A stretch of DNA of 64,000 nt, taken from the NCBI RefSeq assembly GCF_900143005.1, contig NZ_FRCS01000001.1, forward strand, positions 248,001 through 312,000. The letters are read 5' to 3'. This document shows positions 8,720 through 19,564 of this stretch, in pieces. The notes below the pieces were generated by a model that was not told the DNA's origin, searched no databases, and saw nothing but the letters and a program-made list of their open reading frames with translations. Source of the DNA: Cryptosporangium aurantiacum. Lineage in GTDB: Bacteria; Actinomycetota; Actinomycetes; Mycobacteriales; Cryptosporangiaceae. The translations under genes were made by a program, and so were the position numbers. The stretch's first letter is position 1; each line of letters opens with the position of its first letter.

Positions 8720-9055
8720 ATGATCCCTCTTCCCGGTGAACCCGTTCGCGGATCGACGACCGGCCGGCCGGTCATGGCGCTGCTCGACCTGCTGGGACGC
8801 CGCTGGACGCTGCGCGTGCTCTGGGAGCTGCGCGGCGAGCCACGCGGCTTCCGGGCGCTCCAGGCCGCCTGCGACCGGATGAGCCCCACCGTCCTCGCCA
8901 CCCGCCTCGGCGAGCTGCGCACGGCCGGTCTGGTCGCCACCGACGACGCCGGGGTGAATCGCCTGACGCCGCTCGGCGTGCAGCTGATGACCGCGCTGGG
9001 CCCGCTCAACGAGTACGCCGACACGTGGGCAGCCGCACTGCGCGCCGCGGATTAG
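8720..9055 (+). CDS. HxlR-family transcriptional regulator
   Basis: A 111-residue winged-helix protein of the HxlR/MarR-like group. The family opening is visible as MALLDLLGRRWTLRVLWEL, followed by the recognition part FRALQAACDRMSPTVLATRLGELRTAGLV and the wing TDDAGVNRLTPLG. There is no Cys near the N-terminus of the kind used by redox-sensing HxlR proteins. Divergent to the CMD-like gene, it probably controls that gene and itself through the tandem repeats in the gap. Confidence 0.88.
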   Translation: MIPLPGEPVRGSTTGRPVMALLDLLGRRWTLRVLWELRGEPRGFRALQAACDRMSPTVLATRLGELRTAGLVATDDAGVNRLTPLGVQLMTALGPLNEYADTWAAALRAAD

Positions 9056-9125
9056 GAACACAGTGCAACCCAGACGGCGGTTGCCGCGTGACAAGAGGGC
9101 GTCAGCAACCGAACGAGGGAACGAT

Positions 9126-9653
9126 GTGGCGACCCCTGCGACCGCGGAACGCGAGTTCGATGACTTCTACGCCCGGAACTTCGCCGGTATCGGCACCCAG
9201 ATCGCGGCCTACCTCGGTGATCGGACCGAGGCCGAGGACGTCACCCAGGAAGCGTTCGCCCAGGCGTGGCGCCGCTGGTCCCGGGTGTCCGGTTACGCCG
9301 ACCCGGTCGCGTGGGTGCGCACCGTGGCGTATCGGTTAGCGGTGAGCCGCTGGCGCCGGCTGCGCGTCGCGTTCGCCCACCGACGCCAGCAGCGGGCGGA
9401 ACCGGTACCACCACCGGACGCTGCCTGGCTGGACCTGGTCGCCGCGCTCGCCACCCTGCCACCGACCCAGCGCCGGGCCATCGTCCTGCACTACCTGGGT
9501 GACCTCTCCGTCGACGAGATCGCCGACCGGGAGGGTGTCCCGGCCGGAACCGTCAAGTCCTGGCTCCATCGCGCCCGCGGCCGGTTGGCCACCAGTCTCG
9601 GACCCGGCGAGACCGACCGCACCGACCCAGAGAGGGTTCTCCGTGAGCACTGA
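9126..9653 (+). CDS. ECF sigma factor, SigE-type subgroup
   Basis: Extracytoplasmic-function sigma factor of about 175 residues. Sigma region 2 is seen as EFDDFYARNF to DVTQEAFAQAWRRW and region 4 as LPPTQRRAIVLHYLGDLS followed by VPAGTVKSWLHRARGRL. The GTG at 9126 is chosen because GAGGGAAC lies just upstream and region 2 starts soon after; an in-frame GTG at 9063 would add 21 unconserved residues. It overlaps the next gene by 11 bp, so the two are co-translated, which fits a sigma factor with its regulator. The target promoters cannot be seen here. Confidence 0.88.
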   Translation: MATPATAEREFDDFYARNFAGIGTQIAAYLGDRTEAEDVTQEAFAQAWRRWSRVSGYADPVAWVRTVAYRLAVSRWRRLRVAFAHRRQQRAEPVPPPDAAWLDLVAALATLPPTQRRAIVLHYLGDLSVDEIADREGVPAGTVKSWLHRARGRLATSLGPGETDRTDPERVLREH

Positions 9654-10446
9654 CCACGACCAGCTCGCGGCTCGCTTCGGAGCGTTCCGCGCCGCGATCG
9701 CGCCGACGATGACCGGCCCCGGCGCCCCGGAGATCCGTGCCGACGTGCGGCGTCGGCATCGGCGGACGGCGGTCGCCGGTGTCGCCGCCGTGGTGCTCGT
9801 GCTGGTCGGCGCGGGCGCGTTTCTGCTGCGCCCGGCCGACGACACCAATCGGCTCATCCCGGCGACCGCTTCGACGTCCCCGTCGGCGGACCCGTCGGCG
9901 GATCCGTCGCCGAGCCCCGACGACACCTGGAAGCAGACCGTCCGGAACGGGCGGATGGACCTCACCGCCGAAACCAACGCGAACTGCGGCGGCCCGGCCG
10001 TCACGTTCCGCGACGGCAAGGCCAAGGCCTGGTACGACGGCGTCAACAAGAACTACGCGGTGCTGGACGACAACATGTTCCGCGCCGACATCGATCGGGA
10101 CGGCCGCCCGGACTACCTCGTCACGCTCTCGTGCGACTTCGGCCGGGACCCCGCGACGATCGAGTGCGACCCGCGGATGAGCAAGGAGGCGTGCGAGGCG
10201 CAGCGGAAGTCCGGCGTCATCACTCAGCTCTTCGTGCTTCGCGGCGAGCCCGGCGACCTCACCGCGATCGGCGGCATCCGCGCCGGCTCGCTGCTCACGC
10301 CGCCCGCTCGGGTGGAGATCTCCGACGACGGTCTGATCTCGATCTCTGACGACCGGGAACCGGGCCGCGTCCTCGTCTGGGCTTACCGCGACGGCACGAT
10401 GAAGGTCGTGGAGAACATCAAGGCGTCGCCGACCCCGACGGCGTAG
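9643..10446 (+). CDS. Single-pass membrane protein coupled to the ECF sigma gene
   Basis: A 267-residue protein with a short cytoplasmic part (residues 1-42), one membrane helix (AGVAAVVLVLVGAGAFLL), a Ser/Pro/Asp linker and an outer domain. The outer domain holds an EF-hand-like D-x-D-x-D-G stretch, FRADIDRDGRPDYLV, of the kind found in FG-GAP and calcium-binding repeats, and three Cys that could form a disulfide. The overlap with the sigma gene and the topology suggest an anti-sigma or sensor partner, but the short N-terminal part shows no ZAS zinc motif (HxxxCxxC). GTG at 9643 is favoured by AGAGAGG upstream. Its 3' end overlaps the convergent phosphoesterase by 29 bp. Confidence 0.7.
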   Translation: MSTDHDQLAARFGAFRAAIAPTMTGPGAPEIRADVRRRHRRTAVAGVAAVVLVLVGAGAFLLRPADDTNRLIPATASTSPSADPSADPSPSPDDTWKQTVRNGRMDLTAETNANCGGPAVTFRDGKAKAWYDGVNKNYAVLDDNMFRADIDRDGRPDYLVTLSCDFGRDPATIECDPRMSKEACEAQRKSGVITQLFVLRGEPGDLTAIGGIRAGSLLTPPARVEISDDGLISISDDREPGRVLVWAYRDGTMKVVENIKASPTPTA

Positions 10447-12232
10447 GCGTCGGTGTGGTCGGGGACGGCGACGGGATCACCGGTGCGGTGTTCGGCGGCG
10501 TCGACGGTGACACCGTGACCGTGCCGCTCGGCGTCGCCGTGACCGTCGCGCTCGGCGTCGCGTTCTTCTGGCCGATGATCACCCGGCGCAGCTCCACCTG
10601 CGACTGCCCGGCGCCGCTCACCGTGATCTCGTCGTACGCCTTCAGCGCGCCGTCCTGCGCGAAGTAGAGCACGGTCATCTCGAACGACTTCGGCGTGTCG
10701 CCCTGGAATCCGCGCAGGCCGGCCGCGCCGGTCGACCCCTCGATCATCAGCAGCGTGTCCTTGTCGAGCGCCTCGGTCTTCCGCTCGTGGGTGTGCCCGG
10801 CCAGGATCAGCGGCCCGCGTTCCTTCAGCGGATCGGCGGCTGCCGGTTCGTGCACCATCATGACGTCGACCGACTTCTCGTTCTCGCGGTTGTACCGGAG
10901 CACGGTGTCGGAGAGCGCCTCGCCGGCCTCGGCCTCGACTTCCTTGCCCGCGTCGTCGTCGCCGGTGGACTTGTCCGGCGTGAAGCGGCTGCTGCCGACC
11001 CCGGCCACGACTAGCCCGGCGACGGTCTGCACCTGGTCGTCGAGCACGACGGCGTTGGGGTTGGCGGCCACCGCCGTCGCGACGTCGCCGGAGTCGTGGT
11101 TGCCGCGGATGAACACGTACGGCACCTTCAGTGCCGCGACGTTCGACGCGTACAGGTTGGCCTCGGCCGCGCTGCCCCAGTCGGTGAGGTCGCCGGTGTC
11201 GAACACCGCGTTGACCTGGAACTGGCTGCCGATCGTCCCGATGACGCTCCAAGCGGTGGGGTTGTTGTGCAGGTCGCTGACGTGCATGACCCGGATCGTG
11301 TTCGGGTCGGGCTGGTAGGTCGGGAGCGTGGAGACCGCCTCGTAGACCTTGCTCATGTTGGTCAGGATCTGGACGAGCTGGCCCTGGTACTGGCCGTAGT
11401 TGTCGTAGATCGACCGGGCGTCACCGATCAGCGCCGGGACGTTCGTCAGCAGACCCTCGTACCGGGGCTGGCTCAGGCTGGCCGGGTTGACGGTCGCGGC
11501 CGCCAGGCCACCGCTGCCCCCCAGCAGCACGAGCGCGACCCCGCCGGTGATCAGCGTCTTCCGGACGCTCCGGAACGCCACCGCGCCGAGCAGCAGCGCC
11601 CCCAGCAGCCCGGCGCCGACCGAGCGCAACGCGAGCGTCGTCACCGCCGAGCGGACGTCGTCGGTGGTGAGGTCGGTGGCCTCCTCGATCCGGGCGGGGT
11701 CGGCGATGAGCTGACGCGTCTCGGACTCGTTCAGCCCGTCCACGCGGGCGACGAGCCGGATCGGACCGCGGTGACTCTGGATCGAGATCGCACCGAGCGG
11801 AGGGATCCGCAGCTGCGAACCGCCGGTGAGCGACGGCTGCGCCGCCAGCTGCATCTGGAACGGCCCGATCTCGACCTCGGCGCGCCCGCCGAGCTGCAGC
11901 CCGAGCGTGGCGCCGATCAGCGCGACGAGGAAGATCGCCGCGCTGGTGCGGAGCCAGCGCGGCCCGCTCAGCCGGCGCAGCCGGCTCAGCCGATGCCTGC
12001 CGTGCGCCGGTGCGTCGGTTTCCGTTCCTTCCGCTGCGGACGACGTCCCGCGAGCGTCGTCTCCGGCCGGCGCCGACCCGCCGTCCGCTCCATCGGCGCG
12101 AGGCCCGGCGTCCACACCGTCCGCAGAGTCACCACCGCCCGGGGGGCGTGCCCCGTCTGAGCCCGCGGCGGCAGCGCCCCGCAAGGACTCGTCGTGATCG
12201 TCGTCAGTGGTCGGAATCGAGTCAGAGCCCAC
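10418..12232 (-). CDS. Membrane-anchored metallophosphoesterase
   Basis: A 604-residue protein. Residues 1-80 are acidic, Gly/Ala-rich and probably disordered. A membrane helix follows (TSAAIFLVALIGATLGLQLG) and two more lie near residues 200-250. The calcineurin-like catalytic domain has all the metal motifs: MHVSDLHNN (D-x-H), DTGDLTDWG (GD), IRGNHDSG (GNHD), VMMVHEP and LAGHTHERK (GHTH). The C-terminus is a Thr/Pro/Ser-rich tail ending near TPTPSGSATP. The domain probably faces outside, with a phosphoester or nucleotide as substrate. It is convergent with the sigma partner gene, overlapping it by 29 bp. Confidence 0.85.
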   Translation of the reverse strand: MGSDSIPTTDDDHDESLRGAAAAGSDGARPPGGGDSADGVDAGPRADGADGGSAPAGDDARGTSSAAEGTETDAPAHGRHRLSRLRRLSGPRWLRTSAAIFLVALIGATLGLQLGGRAEVEIGPFQMQLAAQPSLTGGSQLRIPPLGAISIQSHRGPIRLVARVDGLNESETRQLIADPARIEEATDLTTDDVRSAVTTLALRSVGAGLLGALLLGAVAFRSVRKTLITGGVALVLLGGSGGLAAATVNPASLSQPRYEGLLTNVPALIGDARSIYDNYGQYQGQLVQILTNMSKVYEAVSTLPTYQPDPNTIRVMHVSDLHNNPTAWSVIGTIGSQFQVNAVFDTGDLTDWGSAAEANLYASNVAALKVPYVFIRGNHDSGDVATAVAANPNAVVLDDQVQTVAGLVVAGVGSSRFTPDKSTGDDDAGKEVEAEAGEALSDTVLRYNRENEKSVDVMMVHEPAAADPLKERGPLILAGHTHERKTEALDKDTLLMIEGSTGAAGLRGFQGDTPKSFEMTVLYFAQDGALKAYDEITVSGAGQSQVELRRVIIGQKNATPSATVTATPSGTVTVSPSTPPNTAPVIPSPSPTTPTPTPSGSATP

Positions 12233-12281
12233 GAAGCATTCTCATTACCGGAGTGGCCCGCGGTCTAACCCCGCGGCGCGC

Positions 12282-13448
12282 TCAGATCACGTCCACGCCG
12301 CTGGAACCCGGCGGAATGATCCGCAGGATCCGGTCGTCGTCCACGGTGGGGTCGCCCCGCCCGTCCCGGTTCGACGTCGCGACCCACACCGACCCGTCCG
12401 GCGCCGACACGACCGTGCGCAGCCTGCCGTACTTGTTCTGCAGGATCGCCCGCGGCTCACCCACGACCTTGCCGCTCTCCGGGTCGAGCGTCACCACCCA
12501 GAGCCGCTCGCCCTTCAGTGCGGCGACCAGCAGGTTCGACCCGACGATCACGGCGCCGCTCGGCGACGCCTCGTCGGTCGCCCAGGTCACCACCGGATCG
12601 GTGTACCGCTGGTCGTTGCCCTTGCCCTCCACCGTCGGCCAGCCGTAGTTGCCGCCCTTGGTGATCAGGTTGACCTCGTCCCACTGGTTCTGCCCGAACT
12701 CGGTCGCCCACAGGCGCTTCTTCGAGTCCCACGCCAGGCCCTGGACGTTCCGGTGCCCCCGCGACCACACCAGCGAGTTCGGGTACGGGTTGCCCGGCGC
12801 CGCCTTGCCGGCCATCGTCATCCGCAGGATCTTGCCGCCGAGGCTCTTCAGGTCCTGCGACCGGCCGCGCTCGGAGGCGTCGCCGGTGCCCGCGTACAGG
12901 TAGCCGTCCGGGCCGAACGCGAGCCGCCCGCCGTTGTGGATGCCCGACACCGGGATCCCGGTCACGATCGGTACCGGGTCCTCACCCAGCCGCAGCGACG
13001 CGATCCGGTTGTCGGTGCGGGTCGTGTAGTAGATGAAGACCGTCTTGTCGGTCGCGTACTTCGGCGAGACCGAGATGCCCAGCAGGCCGCCCTCGCCGCC
13101 GGAGTAGGCCTCGGTGATCGTCTGGACCGGAGTGGCCCGGCCGCCCGGGGTGATGCGGAGGATCCGCCGGGTGTCGCGCTCGGTCACCAGCGCGTTTCCA
13201 TCGGGCAGGAACGCTACGCCCCACGGCACCTGGAGGTTCTTCACCAGTACCTGGACGCCGACCCCGTCGTCCTCGGCCGAACCGCCGGGGGCCGAGGGGG
13301 ACGCGCTGGGCGTCGGCAGGTTCGGTGACTCGCCGCTCTCGGTCTCGTCCGGCGCGCCGAGCGAGCATCCGGCCAGCGCGAGGACGAGGGATGCCGCCAG
13401 CAGAGCCAGCGGACGTGGAGCGCGGTGTCGCCGTGTGGGCCCGGACAT
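12282..13448 (-). CDS. PQQ-type glucose/sorbosone dehydrogenase-like lipoprotein
   Basis: A 388-residue secreted lipoprotein. The signal peptide ends in the lipobox LALAGC, followed by a Ser/Pro-rich spacer. A six-bladed beta-propeller of the soluble glucose dehydrogenase (GSDH) family follows, with hallmarks VPWGVAFLPDG, LVTERD, GGLLGISVSP, HNGGRLAFGPDG, YAGTGDA and the late YGWP motif (GNYGWPTVEG). The fold binds PQQ and oxidises sugars in characterised members; many actinobacterial homologues are uncharacterised and may act on other aldoses. It may be read with the phosphoesterase downstream, 49 bp away on the same strand. Confidence 0.85.
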   Translation of the reverse strand: MSGPTRRHRAPRPLALLAASLVLALAGCSLGAPDETESGESPNLPTPSASPSAPGGSAEDDGVGVQVLVKNLQVPWGVAFLPDGNALVTERDTRRILRITPGGRATPVQTITEAYSGGEGGLLGISVSPKYATDKTVFIYYTTRTDNRIASLRLGEDPVPIVTGIPVSGIHNGGRLAFGPDGYLYAGTGDASERGRSQDLKSLGGKILRMTMAGKAAPGNPYPNSLVWSRGHRNVQGLAWDSKKRLWATEFGQNQWDEVNLITKGGNYGWPTVEGKGNDQRYTDPVVTWATDEASPSGAVIVGSNLLVAALKGERLWVVTLDPESGKVVGEPRAILQNKYGRLRTVVSAPDGSVWVATSNRDGRGDPTVDDDRILRIIPPGSSGVDVI

Positions 13449-13527
13449 GGCACGAGCCTAACCGGGGACCTCCAGTGCCGTCGGTCACGCCTCGGCTACG
13501 AACCCCTGTGCGCCGGGCCCCTGCTTT

Positions 13528-13929
13528 TCAGGCGGCGTCCGACTGGGGTTTGGTCAAGGAGACGCTGGCGATCAGACGGGGGAGCGTCGACGGGGTCACC
13601 GCGGGTAGCCGCAGAACCTCACCGCCGGCGGCCTCGGTGAGCTGCACCGAGACGCGGCCACGCGAGGAGAGGAAACCTTCGATCTCCTCCCAGCGCAGCG
13701 TGCGGCGGCCGAACGCGCGCCGGATCGTGAGCTGTTCGGCCTCGATGTCAACGCCGGTGCGGGCCACCCACCACAGCGCCAGCAGCGGAATCGCCATGAC
13801 CGGCGTGTAGACCCAGTCCTGACCGGCGATCGTGAACGCACCGATCGCCGTCAGCAGGATCGCGGTGACCGTGGCGAAGCTCTGCCGGAAGCGGACGCGG
13901 ACCGGCCGCGCCGGGGTCTGGGTGCTCAC
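13528..13929 (-). CDS. Small PH-domain membrane protein
   Basis: A 133-residue protein with two adjacent hydrophobic helices (about residues 20-55) followed by a bacterial PH-like segment: RTGVDIEAEQLTIRRAFGRRTLRWEEIEGF. This RRxxRWEEIxGF pattern is common in small actinobacterial PH-domain proteins. No enzymatic motif is seen and the role is unknown. It starts at ATG 13929 and diverges from ilvD across about 220 bp. Confidence 0.75.
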   Translation of the reverse strand: MSTQTPARPVRVRFRQSFATVTAILLTAIGAFTIAGQDWVYTPVMAIPLLALWWVARTGVDIEAEQLTIRRAFGRRTLRWEEIEGFLSSRGRVSVQLTEAAGGEVLRLPAVTPSTLPRLIASVSLTKPQSDAA

Positions 13930-14151
13930 CGTTCCAGTGTCGCAGGTAGTGCGGCCGTGTGGCGGCGTAGGCTCGGGGGACCGCGCCCGCCTGCCTGTCC
14001 CAAGTCGTCGTCCTGACGGGCACCGCTCCGGTGCCCGCTGCCGCTACCGCGGCCCCGGCCCACGGACGCTCCCCCCGCCGGCGGTCGATCGGCCCGCGCC
14101 GACCGTCCGCTCACCCGCGCCTTCCCCGGAAGGCCCTGCCGAGGAAACCGA

Positions 14152-15834
14152 ATGACCCAGGAACACCCGCTCAAGCCACGCAGCACCGATGTGACCGACG
14201 GCCTGGAGAAGGCCGCGGCCCGCGGCATGCTCCGTGCGGTCGGCATGAAGGACGAGGACTTCGCCAAGCCGCAGATCGGCGTCGCCTCGTCGTGGAACGA
14301 GATCACGCCGTGCAACCTCTCGCTCGACCGGCTGGCGAAGGCCTCCAAGGACGGCGTGCGCGCCGCCGGTGGCTTCCCGATGGAGTTCGGCACGATCTCG
14401 GTGTCCGACGGCATCTCGATGGGCCACGTCGGCATGCACTACTCGCTGGTCAGCCGCGAGGTCATCGCTGACTCCGTCGAGGTCGTGATGCAGGCGGAGC
14501 GGCTGGACGGCAGCGTCCTGCTGGCCGGCTGCGACAAGTCCCTTCCGGGCATGCTGATGGCCGCGGCCCGCCTCGACCTGGCGTCGGTGTTCCTCTACGC
14601 GGGCTCCACGCTGCCGGGCAAGATCGACGGCCGGACGGTCACCGTCATCGACGCGTTCGAGGCCGTCGGCGCGTGCGCTCGCGGGCTCATCACGCGGGAC
14701 GAGGTCGACCGCGTCGAGCGCGCGATCTGCCCGGGTGAGGGCGCGTGCGGTGGCATGTACACCGCGAACACGATGGCCAGCGCCGCCGAGGCGCTCGGCA
14801 TGTCGCTGCCGGGCTCCGCGGCCCCGCCCGCGCCGGACCGTCGTCGCGACAACTACGCGGTGAAGTCCGGCGAGGCCGTGATCAACCTGATCAAGCGCGG
14901 CATCACCGCACGCCAGATCATGACCCGCGAGGCGTTCGAGAACGCGATCACGCTGGTCCAGGCGCTCGGCGGCTCGACCAACGCGGTGCTGCACCTGATG
15001 GCGATCGCGCACGAGGCGAAGGTCGACATCACGCTGGAGGACTTCAACCGGATCGGTCAGCGCACCCCGCACCTGGCGGACGTGAAGCCGTTCGGGCAGT
15101 ACGTGATGACCGACGTCGACGAGATCGGTGGCGTCCCGGTCGTCATGAAGGCGCTGCTGGACGCCGGCCTGCTGCACGGCGACTGCCTCACGGTGACCGG
15201 CAAGACGCTGGCCGAGAACCTCGCCGACATCGCACCGCCGGACCCGGACGGCAAGATCATCTACGCGATGAACAACCCGATCCACCCGGTCGGCGGTATC
15301 ACCGTGCTGCGCGGCTCGCTCGCGCCGGACGGTGCGGTGCTCAAGTCGGCGGGCATCGAGTACGACGTCTTCGAGGGCACCGCGCGGGTGTTCGAGGGCG
15401 AGCAGGGCGCGATGGACGCGGTCACCCACAACACGCTGAACAAGGGCGACGTGATCGTGATCCGCAACGAAGGCCCGAAGGGTGGCCCCGGCATGCGCGA
15501 GATGCTCGCGGTGACCGGCGCGATCAAGGGCGCGGGCCTGGGCAAGGACGTCCTGCTGCTCACCGACGGCCGGTTCTCCGGCGGCACCACCGGGCCGTGC
15601 ATCGGGCACATCGCCCCGGAAGCCGCGCACGGCGGGCCGATCGCGCTGGTGCAGGAGGGCGACCGGATCCGGCTCGACCTGAACGCGCAGACGCTGGACC
15701 TGCTGGTCGACGACGCCGAGCTCGAGCGTCGCCGCGCCGAGTGGAAGCCCCTTCCGCCGGCCTACGACACCGGCGTGCTGGCGAAGTACGCCAAGCTCGT
15801 CGGCTCCGCCGCCAACGGCGCCGTCTGCGGCTGA
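14152..15834 (+). CDS. ilvD: Dihydroxy-acid dehydratase
   Basis: Third common step of Val and Ile synthesis: it dehydrates 2,3-dihydroxy-isovalerate and 2,3-dihydroxy-3-methylvalerate, using an iron-sulfur cluster and Mg2+. The 560-residue sequence has cluster-ligand cysteines Cys54 (TPCNLSL), Cys127 (AGCDKSLPG) and Cys199 ([14 protein letters not shown]), and the end motif [16 protein letters not shown]. Its three-Cys pattern fits the [2Fe-2S] form described for actinobacterial enzymes. About 220 bp of leader precedes the ATG, including GGGCACC-GCTCC-GGTGCCC at 14018-14036. The gene ends in a strong hairpin and is separate from ilvBNC. Confidence 0.97.
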   Translation: MTQEHPLKPRSTDVTDGLEKAAARGMLRAVGMKDEDFAKPQIGVASSWNEITPCNLSLDRLAKASKDGVRAAGGFPMEFGTISVSDGISMGHVGMHYSLVSREVIADSVEVVMQAERLDGSVLLAGCDKSLPGMLMAAARLDLASVFLYAGSTLPGKIDGRTVTVIDAFEAVGACARGLITRDEVDRVERAICPGEGACGGMYTANTMASAAEALGMSLPGSAAPPAPDRRRDNYAVKSGEAVINLIKRGITARQIMTREAFENAITLVQALGGSTNAVLHLMAIAHEAKVDITLEDFNRIGQRTPHLADVKPFGQYVMTDVDEIGGVPVVMKALLDAGLLHGDCLTVTGKTLAENLADIAPPDPDGKIIYAMNNPIHPVGGITVLRGSLAPDGAVLKSAGIEYDVFEGTARVFEGEQGAMDAVTHNTLNKGDVIVIRNEGPKGGPGMREMLAVTGAIKGAGLGKDVLLLTDGRFSGGTTGPCIGHIAPEAAHGGPIALVQEGDRIRLDLNAQTLDLLVDDAELERRRAEWKPLPPAYDTGVLAKYAKLVGSAANGAVCG

Positions 15835-15848
15835 CCTCGTTCGCGGTG

Positions 15849-15897
15849 TGACGCGTAACCGGGCTCTAAGCCGTGCTTAGAGCCCGGTTACGCGTCA
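15849..15897 (+). terminator. 22-bp perfect hairpin after ilvD
   Basis: TGACGCGTAACCGGGCTCTAAG (15849-15870) pairs fully with 15876-15897, loop CCGTG. It separates ilvD from the ilvB promoter. No U tract follows. Confidence 0.75.
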
Positions 15898-15937
15898 ACG
15901 GACGTCAGGACGCGTGAGACCACAGAGTGGGATGGGT

Positions 15938-15966
15938 TTGACGGGCCGTGGAACTCGGCATAGCGT
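15938..15966 (+). promoter_or_regulatory. ilvB promoter, -35 and -10
   Basis: TTGACG (15938-15943), exactly 17 bp, then TAGCGT (15961-15966), a good housekeeping-type promoter. The expected transcription start is near 15973-15974, at or beside the GTG of the leader peptide, so the leader peptide may be translated from a leaderless end. Confidence 0.7.
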
Positions 15967-15973
15967 GACCAAC

Positions 15974-16006
15974 GTGCGATCCACCCTGATTCTCGTACTC
16001 AGCTAG
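15974..16006 (+). CDS. ilvB leader peptide
   Basis: GTG-started ORF of 10 codons plus TAG encoding VRSTLILVLS. Five successive codons, Leu-Ile-Leu-Val-Leu, cover all three branched-chain amino acids made by the pathway, the signature of an ilv attenuation peptide. An in-frame GTG at 15965 overlaps the -10 box and is unlikely to be used. The stop codon abuts the first arm of the attenuator stem. Stalling here on scarce Leu, Ile or Val would favour antitermination. Confidence 0.85.
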   Translation: MRSTLILVLS

Positions 16007-16069
16007 CGCGTCGACAACGAACCTCGTCGACGCGCTCACCCCCCGTGCCACAGGCACGAGGGGTTTTTT
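16006..16069 (+). promoter_or_regulatory. ilvB transcription attenuator
   Basis: Three alternative structures can be drawn. The pause stem is GCGCGTCGAC (16006-16015) with GTCGACGCGC (16026-16035). The terminator is CCCC-CGTGCC (16040-16049) with GGCACG-A-GGGG (16053-16063), followed by six T. The antiterminator is CCTCGT (16022-16027) with ACGAGG (16056-16061). The antiterminator uses the loop and 3' arm of the pause stem and the 3' arm of the terminator, so it excludes both. A ribosome stalled on the leader codons would open the pause stem. Confidence 0.85.
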
Positions 16070-16120
16070 GTTGCCTGAGAACGCCGACCCGCCTTACCGC
16101 TACACGAAGAGGCCAATGCC

Positions 16121-17896
16121 ATGAACGCACCAGCCACCCCGCCGGCCAACGAATCGGTCACGGGTGCCCAGTCGCTCGTCCGCTCCCTGGAAGCGGTCGG
16201 CGCCGAGGTGGTCTTCGGCATCCCGGGCGGCGCGATTCTTCCCGCCTACGACCCGCTGTACGACGCGCAGAACGTCCGGCACATCCTGGTCAGGCACGAG
16301 CAGGGCGCCGGCCACGCGGCCGAGGGATACGCACAGGCCACCGGCAAGGTCGGCGTCTGCATGGCGACCTCCGGGCCGGGAGCCACGAACCTCGTCACGC
16401 CGATCGCCGACGCCTACATGGACTCGGTGCCGATCGTCGCGATCACCGGTCAGGTCGGTACTCCGATGATCGGTACCGACGCGTTCCAGGAAGCCGACAT
16501 CTGCGGCATCACGCTGCCGATCACCAAGCACAACTTCCTGGTCAAGCACGCCGAGGAGATCCCGCAGGTCATCGCGGAGGCCTTCCACCTGGCGTCCACC
16601 GGCCGCCCCGGCCCGGTCCTGGTCGACCTGCCGAAGGACATCCTGCAGGCGCAGACCCGGTTCTCCTGGCCGCCGCAGCTGAACCTGCCGGGTTACCGCC
16701 CGACCGTGCACCCGCACGGCAAGCAGGTCCGCGAGGCCGCCCGGCTGCTGACCACCGCCAAGCGCCCGGTGCTCTACGTCGGCGGCGGGGTGCTGAAGGC
16801 CCGCGCGTCGGCCGAGCTGAAGGTGCTGGCCGAGCTGTCCGGTGCGCCGGTCATCACGACGCTGATGGCCCGCGGCGCGTTCCCCGACAGCCACCCGCAG
16901 CACCTGGGCATGCCCGGCATGCACGGCTCGGTCGCCGCGGTCACGTCGCTGCAGAAGGCCGACCTGATCGTCGCGCTGGGCGCCCGCTTCGACGACCGGG
17001 TCACTGGCAACCTGGACAGCTTCGCGCCGCACGCGACGATCGTCCACGCCGACATCGACCCGGCCGAGATCAGCAAGAACCGCACGGCCGACGTGCCGAT
17101 CGTCGGCGACGCCCGCGAGGTGATCGCCGAGCTGGTCGTCGCGCTGCAGGCCGAGCACCAGGCCGGACACCGGGCCGACCTGGAGCCCTGGTGGGGGCTG
17201 CTCAACCAGACTCGTGAGAAGTACCCGTTGGGCTACGACGAGAGCCCCGATGGCACGCTGGCACCCCAGTACGTCATCGAGCGGCTGGGGAAGATCTCCG
17301 GACCGGAGACGATCTTCGCCGCGGGTGTCGGCCAGCACCAGATGTGGGCCAGCCAGTTCATCTCGTACGAGAACCCGTACACCTGGCTGAACTCCGGCGG
17401 CGCCGGGACGATGGGTTACGCCGTCCCGGCCGCGATGGGCGCCAAGGTCGGTAAGCCCGACACCACCGTGTGGGCGATCGACGGCGACGGCTGTTTCCAG
17501 ATGACCAACCAGGAGTTGGCCACCTGCGCCCTGGAGGGCATCCCGATCAAGGTCGCCGTCATCAACAACGGCAACCTGGGGATGGTCCGGCAGTGGCAGA
17601 CGCTGTTCTACGACCAGCGTTACTCGAACACCGACCTGAAGACCCACAAGCAGCGGATCCCCGACTTCGTCAAGCTGGCCGAGGCGCTGGGCTGCGTGGG
17701 GCTGCGCTGTGAGACCGCCGCCGACGTCGACGCGACGATCGAGAAGGCGATGCAGATCGACGACCAGCCGGTCGTCGTCGACTTCGTGGTCGGTGCCGAC
17801 GCGATGGTCTGGCCGATGGTCGCGGCAGGCACCAGCAACGACGACATCCTGGCCGCCCGCGACGTCCGCCCCATCTGGGGCGAGGACCAGGTCTGA
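16121..17896 (+). CDS. ilvB: Acetolactate synthase, large (catalytic) subunit
   Basis: ThDP- and FAD-dependent enzyme that joins pyruvate with pyruvate or 2-oxobutyrate, the first common step of Val/Leu/Ile synthesis. The 591-residue protein has the catalytic Glu60 in [15 protein letters not shown], a central FAD domain ([12 protein letters not shown]) and the ThDP motif [12 protein letters not shown] to [13 protein letters not shown]. It starts at ATG 16121, with GAAGAGG upstream, about 50 bp after the attenuator. ilvN follows after 14 bp, then ilvC, the classical actinobacterial ilvBNC operon. Confidence 0.98.
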   Translation: MNAPATPPANESVTGAQSLVRSLEAVGAEVVFGIPGGAILPAYDPLYDAQNVRHILVRHEQGAGHAAEGYAQATGKVGVCMATSGPGATNLVTPIADAYMDSVPIVAITGQVGTPMIGTDAFQEADICGITLPITKHNFLVKHAEEIPQVIAEAFHLASTGRPGPVLVDLPKDILQAQTRFSWPPQLNLPGYRPTVHPHGKQVREAARLLTTAKRPVLYVGGGVLKARASAELKVLAELSGAPVITTLMARGAFPDSHPQHLGMPGMHGSVAAVTSLQKADLIVALGARFDDRVTGNLDSFAPHATIVHADIDPAEISKNRTADVPIVGDAREVIAELVVALQAEHQAGHRADLEPWWGLLNQTREKYPLGYDESPDGTLAPQYVIERLGKISGPETIFAAGVGQHQMWASQFISYENPYTWLNSGGAGTMGYAVPAAMGAKVGKPDTTVWAIDGDGCFQMTNQELATCALEGIPIKVAVINNGNLGMVRQWQTLFYDQRYSNTDLKTHKQRIPDFVKLAEALGCVGLRCETAADVDATIEKAMQIDDQPVVVDFVVGADAMVWPMVAAGTSNDDILAARDVRPIWGEDQV

Positions 17897-17910
17897 GGAG
17901 ACCCACTTCA

Positions 17911-19508
<1,598 letters not shown>

Positions 19509-19516
19509 GTCCGCGT

Positions 19517-19564
19517 AGCAACTAAGAGTGGTGTGGGCGATCGCCCACACCACTCTTAGTTGCT
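19517..19564. terminator. 48-nt perfect palindrome between ilvC and a convergent gene
   Basis: AGCAACTAAGAGTGGTGTGG (19517-19536) and the following GCGA are mirrored without a mismatch, giving 24 bp on each side and no unpaired loop in DNA. It contains the TAA stop of the convergent membrane gene (19556-19558). Probably a two-way terminator. Confidence 0.8.

Noticed and set aside
15965-15967. Upstream GTG as start of the ilvB leader peptide
   Set aside because: It lies inside the -10 hexamer, so it would not be transcribed.
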